A stretch of DNA of 6,579 nt from Bacteroidales bacterium UBA4459 (lineage in GTDB: Bacteria; Bacteroidota; Bacteroidia; Bacteroidales; F082): positions 2,347 to 8,925 of the forward strand of contig DGOT01000146.1 of the NCBI GenBank assembly GCA_002389465.1. Reading direction: 5' to 3'. The notes under the pieces were generated by a model that worked only from the letters and a program-made list of their open reading frames with translations, ran no database searches and had not been told where the DNA came from. Made by a program: the position numbers and the translations under genes. Shown piece after piece: positions 1 to 5,542 of the stretch; the stretch's first letter is position 1, and each line of letters opens with the position of its first letter.

Positions 1-1148
1 ATAGCCAATACAGCATCTACATTCGGGTCATCCAATACTATTTTCGTTGCTTTTGCATATCGTTCGGGAGTGGCGTCACCAATAACATCAACAGGATTGC
101 CATGCGACCAAAACGGAGGAAGGTAATCATTTAGTTTTTGCATTGTTTGTTCCGATAATTCCGCAAGATTACCTTTGAGGTCCAACAAGGTGTCAACGGC
201 CATTACCCCCGGCCCCCCGGCATTTGTAACAATAGCGAGGTTTGGCCCTTTTGGTATTTTTTCCCTCCCTATAAGATCGGTAAAATCAAAAATATCTTCA
301 ATATTATATACCCTTGCAATACCTGCCCTGGCGAATACCGCATCACAAATAGAATCTTCCGAAGCCAGGGCTCCTGTATGTGAAGCTGCTGCTTTTGCCG
401 ACTCAGGAAAGCGTCCGGCTTTATAAACAATGATCGGCTTTTTCCTGGCAAAAGCCCTTGCTGCCGTCATAAATCTGCGTGCTTCGGTAATTGATTCGAT
501 ATAAAGCACAATCGATTTGGTATCAGGATCCTGTCCAAAATAGTCTATCAGGTCACCAAAATTTATATCCATGGTGTTGCCTATCGAGACAAAATAAGAG
601 AAACCAATATTTTCTTCAAGAGCCCAATCCAATACTGTTGTACACACAGCTCCCGACTGAGAGATAAAAGCAATGTTGCCCTTTTTAGGCATCCCATGTG
701 TAAATGTTATATTCAGGTGTAAATCAGGAACCATTATGCCTACACAATTTGGCCCGATAACCCTCATTCCATCAAATTTTGCAAGCTCAGCTTTAACCCG
801 GTCTTCCAGTTTTTTTCCTTCAGGACCTGATTCTTTAAAACCGGCAGACAAAATGATGACACCTTTAATTCCGGCTTCACCACATTCCCTGATTATTTGA
901 GGAACTAATTTGGCATTTGTGGCTATTACGGCCAGGTCGGGAACCCTCGGAAGGCTCTTTACATCAGGATAGCAGGTAATACCCATTACAGCTTCATGAC
1001 TGGGATTTACTGTGTAAACAACCCCCTCAAACCCACTACCGATCAAGTTACTAAGAACAATACCACCAATACTTTTCGGATTGTTCGACACACCTATCAG
1101 GGCAATTCGCTCAGGCTTGAGAATTTTATCGAGTGATTTAATAGCCAT
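1..1148 (-). CDS. Acetate-CoA ligase (ADP-forming), alpha/N-terminal part; 3' end outside window
   Basis: The frame is open from ATG at 1148 to the window edge, giving 382 codons with no stop, so the C-terminus is missing. The family converts acetyl-CoA (or another acyl-CoA) plus ADP and Pi to the free acid, CoA and ATP in the cytoplasm, which is substrate-level energy conservation in anaerobes. Residues 1-125 look like the CoA-binding Rossmann domain (IALIGVSNNPKSIGG at 16-29, GPNCVGI at 132-138). Residues about 150-290 are the succinyl-CoA-ligase-like domain, with SQSGA at 163-167 and the catalytic motif ASHTGALA. The active-site His falls at residue 257, the number I recall for the phosphorylated His of archaeal ADP-forming acetyl-CoA synthetase alpha chains. 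TNAGGPGVMA (308-317) opens the next domain. The start is fixed by overlap with the upstream stop (TAATG). Whether the protein is alpha only (about 460 aa) or an alpha-beta fusion (about 700 aa or more) cannot be seen. The acyl substrate is not determinable. Confidence 0.93.
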   Translation of the reverse strand, partial: MAIKSLDKILKPERIALIGVSNNPKSIGGIVLSNLIGSGFEGVVYTVNPSHEAVMGITCYPDVKSLPRVPDLAVIATNAKLVPQIIRECGEAGIKGVIILSAGFKESGPEGKKLEDRVKAELAKFDGMRVIGPNCVGIMVPDLHLNITFTHGMPKKGNIAFISQSGAVCTTVLDWALEENIGFSYFVSIGNTMDINFGDLIDYFGQDPDTKSIVLYIESITEARRFMTAARAFARKKPIIVYKAGRFPESAKAAASHTGALASEDSICDAVFARAGIARVYNIEDIFDFTDLIGREKIPKGPNLAIVTNAGGPGVMAVDTLLDLKGNLAELSEQTMQKLNDYLPPFWSHGNPVDVIGDATPERYAKATKIVLDDPNVDAVLA

Positions 1149-1570
1149 TATGCAATAACCTTTTCGCTTTGATAAAACTTCTTCACCCAGGCAACCATCT
1201 GATTATTTGTCATACTGTCGGCAGATACTACTGCTTTCAGTTTAGGTGTTAATGTTGCATCATAAAGAATCAGTTTTTCCAGCTGCCTTTTCATATTTGC
1301 AGGCCCGAACAATACCAATTCATCCACCTGCTGTATTTCGCTCAGCACACTTTTTAAATAATTGGATGTTTGTTCTTTAATACGTCTTTCTTTATGCTTT
1401 TCCTGGTTAAGAGATTGATCACCAAATCTGCCATAGTTCCTGGTTTCCCCATCTATCCTTTCTCTTGTAACAATATCAGACTCAATTGTGTTAAGCTTAT
1501 ATCTACCCTTATCCAAAGTAATAATCGTGGCCTTTTCATGATCCAGCCAAATTCCGGTTCGTTTTTTCAT
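1148..1570 (-). CDS. Small eRF1/Pelota-related (baeRF-like) protein of unproven function
   Basis: This 140-residue soluble protein has no signal peptide or membrane segment. The N-terminus has a beta strand with GIWLDHEKA (residues 6-14), a motif shared with small proteins often labelled 'translational machinery protein' or host-attachment-like. These relate to the central and C-terminal domains of eRF1/Pelota release factors. A charged linker with YGRFGDQ (46-52) and a run of Lys/Glu/Arg follows. The C-terminal half, with VDELVLFGPANMKRQLEK (82-99) and SADSMTNNQMVAWVKKF near the end, has the alternating strand/helix pattern of an eRF1 domain-3-like fold. There is no GGQ motif, so it is not a peptide-releasing factor. 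A role in ribosome binding or rescue is inference from family resemblance. It sits 31 bases after the methyltransferase gene, and its TAA stop shares an A with the ATG of the CoA ligase gene (TAATG), so the two are very probably co-translated. The ATG at 1570 has only A-rich sequence upstream. Confidence 0.72.
   Translation of the reverse strand: MKKRTGIWLDHEKATIITLDKGRYKLNTIESDIVTRERIDGETRNYGRFGDQSLNQEKHKERRIKEQTSNYLKSVLSEIQQVDELVLFGPANMKRQLEKLILYDATLTPKLKAVVSADSMTNNQMVAWVKKFYQSEKVIA
1159..1164 (-). promoter_or_regulatory. Shine-Dalgarno-like AAAAGG before the CoA ligase start
   Basis: AAAAGG on the minus strand lies 10 bases before the ATG at 1148, inside the last codons of the upstream gene. 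Together with the TAATG stop/start overlap it supports this start codon and suggests translational coupling between the two genes. It is a short motif, so the match alone is weak. Confidence 0.45.
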
Positions 1571-1601
1571 TTGTTTAAGTTTAAATTATTATCCACGAAT
1601 A

Positions 1602-2234
1602 TCATTTTCTTATTAAAATGAATTGCATAAAAAATGGAAAAAATGTTTTGATTTTGTAATTCTTAATTCCTGTTTTATTCAACATAGTTTTAATTTCATT
1701 TGGTCTGTATGCAGCCCGAATTGACTTGAAAAAGCCACTTTGTGATTTAATATAATGAAGCCAAAAAACCCTTTTCAAATCATGTATATAAATCAATCCA
1801 TCATCGTTTAGCATTGCATATAAATTTCTTATTGCTAATTCCGCATTATCCCAATGATGAAGTGTAAAAGTTGAATAAATCAAATCAAACTTCCCTAAAT
1901 CTTTAATAGAATTATTATCACAAGCATCCCCGATTTCATATTTAATTCTTGTCTTCAAATCTTCAGCTAAATCTTGTTGGGCCAGCTTAATCATTTCAGG
2001 TGATATATCATTTGCGGTAATTTCTGCATTGGGATGTTGAGTCGCAACAAGCTGTGTCAGAATCCCTGGCCCGGAACCAATTTCTAAATACTTACCTTTA
2101 ATATCCAGCTTTTTTAAGGAAGACAAAAAATGACTAAATCTAGCTTTCGAAGCATTTTTTGCATCATTCAAATATTTAGTTGCATTTTCAGTGTCAAAAA
2201 AATAATCCGTATGGTTTTCTACAATTCTTTTCAT
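1602..2234 (-). CDS. Class I SAM-dependent methyltransferase
   Basis: This is a cytoplasmic methyltransferase of the Methyltransf_11/25 type, 210 residues from the ATG at 2234. Motif I (LEIGSGPGIL, 50-59) binds S-adenosylmethionine. The acidic residue ending strand 2 is in ANDISPEM (74-81), GDAC (102-105) precedes the adenine-binding loop, and FDLIYSTFTLHHW (116-128) is motif IV/V with the LHH signature of this group. The C-terminal region RAAYRPNEIKTMLNKTG is the usual post-core helix. The substrate is not identifiable from sequence. An upstream in-frame TTG at 2279 would add 15 residues, but the ATG is preferred because similarity to the duplicated fragment at 3183-3260 starts with MKRI and has its own ATG there. 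The gene starts 55 bases after the universal stress protein stop and ends 31 bases before the next gene, consistent with an operon. Confidence 0.88.
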   Translation of the reverse strand: MKRIVENHTDYFFDTENATKYLNDAKNASKARFSHFLSSLKKLDIKGKYLEIGSGPGILTQLVATQHPNAEITANDISPEMIKLAQQDLAEDLKTRIKYEIGDACDNNSIKDLGKFDLIYSTFTLHHWDNAELAIRNLYAMLNDDGLIYIHDLKRVFWLHYIKSQSGFFKSIRAAYRPNEIKTMLNKTGIKNYKIKTFFPFFMQFILIRK

Positions 2235-2248
2235 AATTACTTTCTGTT
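2174..2248 (-). repeat. Intact copy of a duplicated methyltransferase 5' end
   Basis: The first 20 or so codons of the methyltransferase gene plus its leader recur about 1 kb away at 3185-3260. In the best part, 2184-2234 against 3196-3245, I count 5 substitutions and one single-base gap in 51 columns. Weaker matching continues on both sides: 'atttagtt' appears in both copies at the inner edge, and 'tttctgt/ttcctgt' just upstream of the ATGs. The two copies flank the universal stress protein gene in direct orientation. Confidence 0.85.
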
Positions 2249-2289
2249 TTTCTTTACTGGTAATCTTGAAAAAACACAACCCATTTAGA

Positions 2290-3180
2290 TTATTCAGCTC
2301 CCCAGTTTCTGTAATCTTTCGGATAACTACTTAAATTTGAGGTGTCTTTTGGTTCTTCATCCATTTTAATACTCAAAACCGGCCTGTCAATATGATTGGC
2401 GACATCTTCGGCCAGGCTTCCGTTGATAAGATGAGCGATGCCTGTTCTGCCATGTGTTTCAATGGCTATCAGGTCGGCATTTATTTCATCACTGAAATCG
2501 GTAATGCCTTTTTCAATACTTGTAGCGTTGTATATATTTATAGAATAATCTGTAAGTTTAAAATGTTCAACAAAATCTTCCATCAGCTTTTTGCTAATGG
2601 GTGTTGGTTCGAATTCTATAGGCGTTATTACCTTCAGCAGATGAATGTGAGCCTCATATATATCCGCAAAAAATTTAATTTTTTCAAATACCGTATACGA
2701 CTCACCATAATAATCTGATGTAAAAATCATTTTTTTTACTTTAAAATCTTCATGCTCATTTTTTATGGTTAAAACTGGTGACTTTGCAAGACGTACAATT
2801 TTTTCAGTATTTGACCCTATGAATATTTTACTTAATCCACTATTGCCATGCGATCCCATAACGATTAAGTCTGCATCCTTATATTTTTTGTCAATAGCCA
2901 ATTTCCACATTGGCATATTGAGTTCAAAATGCTGGGTAATCACAATTTCTTTTAAAAAGTCCATTTCAATGAGCGCATTGAGTTTTTTTTCTGCCTGGGC
3001 TTTAATTATTTTATTATTCTCCTCCGCGTAATAAATATCTTCAGTAAATACATAGGAAGGAAGATTGTAAACATGAACAAGCTTTATCGCAGCATTTATT
3101 TTTTTTGCAATGCTTGCTGCTACTTTAAGGGCATATAAGGCATGATCTGAAAAATCGGTGGGTACTAATATTGTTTTCAT
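2290..3180 (-). CDS. Tandem-domain universal stress protein (UspA family)
   Basis: This cytoplasmic stress protein of 296 residues has two Usp domains. Domain 1 (1-140) starts with the typical MKTILVPTDFSDHA and ends with the ATP-binding signature G-x2-G-x9-G-S (G109, G112, G122, S123) in MGSHGNSGLSKIFIGS, so it should bind ATP. Domain 2 (about 148-272) keeps THGRTGIAHLINGS, but the first Gly of the signature is Glu241 (E-x2-G-x9-G-S), so its nucleotide binding may be altered. A hydrophilic tail (273-296) is not part of the fold. Family members typically form dimers and aid survival in starvation, low oxygen or energy stress; the exact target is unknown. The ATG at 3180 lies 2 bases after the stop of a 20-codon relic reading frame, which could couple its translation. 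The methyltransferase gene follows 55 bases downstream. Confidence 0.95.
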   Translation of the reverse strand: MKTILVPTDFSDHALYALKVAASIAKKINAAIKLVHVYNLPSYVFTEDIYYAEENNKIIKAQAEKKLNALIEMDFLKEIVITQHFELNMPMWKLAIDKKYKDADLIVMGSHGNSGLSKIFIGSNTEKIVRLAKSPVLTIKNEHEDFKVKKMIFTSDYYGESYTVFEKIKFFADIYEAHIHLLKVITPIEFEPTPISKKLMEDFVEHFKLTDYSINIYNATSIEKGITDFSDEINADLIAIETHGRTGIAHLINGSLAEDVANHIDRPVLSIKMDEEPKDTSNLSSYPKDYRNWGAE

Positions 3181-3182
3181 GA

Positions 3183-3260
3183 TTATTTAGTTTTAATTTT
3201 CAATGTCAAAAAATAATCCTGATGGCTTTCTGCAATTCTTTTCATCCCTATTTCCTGTGC
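3183..3260 (-). pseudogene. Truncated, frameshifted copy of the methyltransferase 5' end
   Basis: From the ATG at 3245 the frame reads MKRIAESHQDYF, 9 of 12 residues identical to the MKRIVENHTDYF start of the methyltransferase at 2234. One A is missing from the run that encodes the two Phe (six bases here, seven in the intact copy). This shifts the frame to LTLKIKTK and a TAA stop at 3185-3183, 20 codons in all. Base similarity nevertheless continues in the original frame (GAxATTGAAAAT against GACACTGAAAAT) up to the start of the stress-protein gene. The fragment has its own good Shine-Dalgarno sequence (AGGA at 3253-3256, 7 bases before the ATG) and begins 25 bases after the FISUMP stop. It is best read as the remnant of a tandem duplication followed by deletion. 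It may survive as a translated leader, because its stop is 2 bases from the stress-protein ATG. Confidence 0.8.
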
Positions 3261-3270
3261 TATGCACGAA

Positions 3271-4599
3271 TCAGTCTTTTATGCATCGTACACTCATACC
3301 ACCATTAACCGAAGAGGAACGTCTTCGTATTGTATTCAACATGTGGGCTAACATCCGGTAATATCCGCTTGTATCGTTAACCGAAGAAGACCATATGTAA
3401 GCATGCCAACTTATCCATGAAAACCCTCCACTTCCGCCGTAGCAGAAGCCTGCAGAAAGGCCTGTAAAACCAAAGGTGTCAGTACCATTGTTATTGTAAA
3501 GCCATCCATAGGTGGATTTTAGTTTTTTTCCGGCATCAAAACCTCGGTCAGTCCCACCATTCCATTCATTATCGCCAATACCATACTGGCTGTCAACAGT
3601 ACCCTCCAGTATTTTCCATTCATAATCAGTAGGTACATGCCATCCTGGCGGACAAATACCTTGTGCCCCTTGTGCTTCTATATATTGCATCATCTCATTC
3701 CATTGATACAGTCCACCATAAATATTGCAACTATCTTCCTCATTGTTATAACAATATTTTTCTATTAGTTCATTATCTGTCATTTGTTGCGTTTCTTGAA
3801 TCATTGTACCCACATTCAGGTTTTCCTTCAACCAGCACTGGCCGCAAATTTGAATGGTGTTGTAAACTTGTCCTTCATATTCCACAGTAGGTATACCAGG
3901 ACAGGGAATGTTTGTAGCAAACTGGAAAACAAAAGTATCGCTGACTTCAGGAGCGTCAAGCATACCGGATTGGAGTGTATCAAAATAACCTATGTAAAGC
4001 AGCTCATCACCAAGGCTGAATGAGAAGTCCTGTATATCTTTTGTGCTTTTAAATTCTGCTTCAGTATCATTGCTTCCTACGTAATCAAGTGAATTTGTTA
4101 AACCTGAAACATTTCCTGCTGTAAGAATTTTAATACTGCTGCTTGCTGATTTCCAATAAGCTGTAAAAAAGAATATTTTTCCGCTGCCGGGGGTAAACCT
4201 GAAGGAATGAAATCCTCTTTCCAACATCTTTTCTGTGTTTATGACCTGACGTCCCAGTATGTCAGTAATTACAAGATTTACATTCCCTTCTTCAGGAAGA
4301 TACAAAGTGAGTGTAGTTTGGTCCTTTACAGGGTTTGGATAGTTTTGAAATACTTGCAATTTTTCTGCTCCATTGTGAATTTCAGTTATTCCCACCAGGT
4401 AATCTAATACAAGCACTGTATCGGGCCAATAAAGTACAGTATCACCCTCTTGTGTGAGGTTCATCACTTTAATGCTGTCCAATTGGACATAAGCTGCACT
4501 GTCAATGGCGGTGAAAGTCAACTCAAGTGTTGGTTTCTGTCCAAAAGCACTTAACATAAAAATAAGTGCAATAGCGAATAATAATGTTTTTGTTTTCAT
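3271..4599 (-). CDS. Secreted FISUMP-domain protein with internal T9SS type A-like sorting domain
   Basis: This 442-residue protein starts at the ATG at 4599; a TTG three codons earlier is less likely. A signal peptide (MKTKTLLFAIALIFMLSAFG, 1-20) with probable cleavage before Gln21 and no lipobox Cys sends it to the periplasm or outside. Residues 83-161 resemble the C-terminal sorting domain of type IX secretion substrates: VFQNYPNPVKDQTTLTLYLP, then LVITDILGRQV, then SSSIKIL. Residues 232-442 are a FISUMP domain (Fibrobacter succinogenes major paralogous domain), with CPGIPTVEYEGQVYNTIQICGQCWLKENL, GGLYQW, GICPPGWHVPTDYEW, FGFTGLSAGF, YIWSSS and the typical end SVRCIKD. Paired Cys residues (233, 252, 255, 283, 291, 316, 386, 439) may form disulfides. 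The function of FISUMP proteins is unknown; surface display or adhesion is a guess. It is unlike its intracellular neighbours and sits 66 bases after the zinc-ribbon gene. Confidence 0.92.
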   Translation of the reverse strand: MKTKTLLFAIALIFMLSAFGQKPTLELTFTAIDSAAYVQLDSIKVMNLTQEGDTVLYWPDTVLVLDYLVGITEIHNGAEKLQVFQNYPNPVKDQTTLTLYLPEEGNVNLVITDILGRQVINTEKMLERGFHSFRFTPGSGKIFFFTAYWKSASSSIKILTAGNVSGLTNSLDYVGSNDTEAEFKSTKDIQDFSFSLGDELLYIGYFDTLQSGMLDAPEVSDTFVFQFATNIPCPGIPTVEYEGQVYNTIQICGQCWLKENLNVGTMIQETQQMTDNELIEKYCYNNEEDSCNIYGGLYQWNEMMQYIEAQGAQGICPPGWHVPTDYEWKILEGTVDSQYGIGDNEWNGGTDRGFDAGKKLKSTYGWLYNNNGTDTFGFTGLSAGFCYGGSGGFSWISWHAYIWSSSVNDTSGYYRMLAHMLNTIRRRSSSVNGGMSVRCIKD

Positions 4600-4665
4600 A
4601 GGGTTCAATTTTTAATTAATGGAATTATTTTTTTCTACTCTTTTCTGTCATTATGCTTGGTAGCA

Positions 4666-5064
4666 TCATTTTTGCAAAAACCATTCAGGGTCAATATATC
4701 TGCTTAGCTTTTCCCCATATGCTTCTACATGTTTATTTTCATCTACCTTAAAAGTGATCTTCTCACCATATTTCCTTGAAATGATAATGAAAGACTCATT
4801 CAAATCTTCATCTATCCTGATGTATTTTGCAAGCGCATCTTTTATTGGGATATTTAAACTTTCGTGACAAACAGGACAGAATAAATCTACAACTTCACCC
4901 TTTTCAATGGTTAGTGAAGAACTTAAGGTACTTGTATAATTTCCGATTTCTTCGTGCAATAAAATAAGACCTACTGTGTTTGTGCTGGTTTTAGCAGATA
5001 AAATAATGTTGTTTGCGGCATTAATTGCGCCCCGGCATTTGGGACATAAGTATGTAACTTTCAT
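4666..5064 (-). CDS. Small zinc-ribbon protein, function unknown
   Basis: This is a 132-residue protein without signal peptide or membrane segment. Two knuckles, CPKC (C7, C10) and CPVC (C63, C66), form a four-Cys zinc ribbon in which about 52 residues separate the knuckles. That insert (TVGLILLHEEIGNY, then SSLTIEKGEVVDLF) looks like beta strands. The C-terminal half (RIDEDLNESFIIISRKYGEKITFKVDENKH) is also beta-rich, and it ends in DPEWFLQK. I recognise it as a Bacteroidota small-protein type but cannot give a function; binding to zinc, or redox sensing through the Cys pairs, is inference. It is the first gene of the minus-strand series and is divergent from the FNR-like regulator, so it is the nearest candidate target of that regulator. 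The ATG at 5064 is the only Met near the conserved start and has only A-rich sequence upstream. Confidence 0.8.
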   Translation of the reverse strand: MKVTYLCPKCRGAINAANNIILSAKTSTNTVGLILLHEEIGNYTSTLSSSLTIEKGEVVDLFCPVCHESLNIPIKDALAKYIRIDEDLNESFIIISRKYGEKITFKVDENKHVEAYGEKLSRYIDPEWFLQK

Positions 5065-5080
5065 GAGTTTTACATTTAGT

Positions 5081-5117
5081 TTTTGAAATAGCAGATACGA
5101 TATCTGTCTTTTGAAAT
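5081..5117. promoter_or_regulatory. Symmetric dyad element upstream of the zinc-ribbon gene
   Basis: A perfect inverted repeat CAGATA-CGA-TATCTG (5092-5106) is flanked at equal distance by two copies of TTTTGAAAT (5081-5089 and 5109-5117). The whole 37 bases share the centre 5099. The element ends 16 bases before the ATG of the zinc-ribbon gene. This could be a protein operator or a short hairpin in the mRNA leader; the binding factor is unknown. Confidence 0.45.
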
Positions 5118-5370
5118 TTTTATTTAATACACTACTTGTCTAAAATGGATTTCGCGAACCTTTCTTTTATGCATTTTAATAATTTAACGTTTAAATTTTC
5201 AGAATAAATTCTTACCCTATACATTTTCTTTGAATTAATTATCATATTCCCATTGCAGCATCACAGATTTTACAATTAGTGTTATTTCTGATGTCTATTA
5301 AAATATCTGAAAACTCACTATTGCTAATTTGCTTTCATTTTTCACTACCTATAAATATATCTGATCTGTT

Positions 5371-5384
5371 TTTGATCAAAGTTA
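5371..5384 (-). promoter_or_regulatory. Possible leftward promoter -7 element overlapping palindrome TTTGATCAAA
   Basis: On the minus strand, 5384-5377 reads TAACTTTG, a perfect match to the Bacteroidota -7 consensus TAnnTTTG and identical to the rightward element at 5475-5482. It overlaps the 10-base palindrome TTTGATCAAA (5371-5380), and the 14 bases TTAACTTTGATCAA match an FNR box at 8 of 10 defined positions. It would give a leader of about 300 bases for the zinc-ribbon gene, which is long, and no -33 element is apparent. Confidence 0.3.
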
Positions 5385-5437
5385 ATTCTAAAAAGCTTAT
5401 TTACATCATAAAACAAACACTTACAGTTTAATTAAAT

Positions 5438-5455
5438 TATTGATATTACTCAATA
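5438..5455. promoter_or_regulatory. Putative FNR box (TTGATATTACTCAA at 5440-5453)
   Basis: The sequence matches TTGAT-N4-ATCAA at 9 of 10 defined positions (C for A at 5449). It sits in a perfect 6-base-arm inverted repeat, TATTGA-N6-TCAATA. Its centre, 5446.5, is about 41.5 bases before the transcription start predicted from the -7 element at 5475-5482, the class II activator position of FNR/CRP. The gene downstream encodes an FNR-like regulator, so autoregulation is the natural reading. Confidence 0.55.
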
Positions 5456-5474
5456 TTCCAATTGATATAAATAG

Positions 5475-5482
5475 TAACTTTG
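5475..5482 (+). promoter_or_regulatory. Promoter -7 element (TAACTTTG) of the FNR-like regulator gene
   Basis: TAACTTTG fits the Bacteroidota sigma-A -7 consensus TAnnTTTG exactly and implies a start of transcription near 5486-5488 with a leader of about 55 bases. No TTG lies at the usual -33 distance, which fits a promoter depending on an activator bound at the site just upstream. Confidence 0.5.
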
Positions 5483-5542
5483 AATAGTTAAAAATAAACT
5501 TCGCCTGACAAGGATTAGACTGGTTTGGTTAATGAATGTGCT

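Larger units (their letters stand above)
5065..5542. other. Divergent intergenic region, very AT-rich
   Basis: About 480 bases separate the zinc-ribbon gene (leftward) and the FNR-like regulator (rightward). I see no tRNA, no coding potential of note on either strand and no recognisable riboswitch. It holds a symmetric dyad close to the leftward start (5081-5117), an 8-base palindrome TTCGCGAA (5151-5158), a palindrome TTTGATCAAA overlapping a leftward promoter-like element (5371-5384), an FNR-like box (5438-5455) and a rightward promoter element (5475-5482). The segment from about 5160 to 5370 shows nothing I can name. Confidence 0.7.

Noticed and set aside
175..900. Plus-strand and minus-strand open frames of 60-83 codons at 175-426, 269-451 and 673-900
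   Set aside because: They lie within the continuous acetate-CoA ligase frame on the minus strand, which has clear family motifs; the short frames resemble no family.
1370..1621. Plus-strand frame of 83 codons
   Set aside because: It is antisense to the eRF1-related gene, has low-complexity Phe/Leu-rich content and no family motifs.
2235..2279. Methyltransferase start at the TTG at 2279
   Set aside because: The extra residues are low-quality leader sequence, and the duplicated fragment shows the gene's similarity centred on the ATG at 2234.
2392..3031. Plus-strand frames at 2392-2718 and 2765-3031
   Set aside because: They are antisense to the universal stress protein gene, whose two domains explain the whole region.
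3663..4407. Plus-strand frames at 3663-3890, 3784-4023 and 4207-4407
   Set aside because: They are antisense to the FISUMP gene and show no protein-family features.
4653..4666. Hairpin ATGCT-TGGT-AGCAT as a terminator between the zinc-ribbon and FISUMP genes
   Set aside because: The stem is only 5 bases, it overlaps the stop codon and no U-run follows in the transcript.
5151..5158. Palindrome TTCGCGAA as an operator
   Set aside because: Eight bases with no flanking symmetry, spacing or promoter context is too little to support a site.
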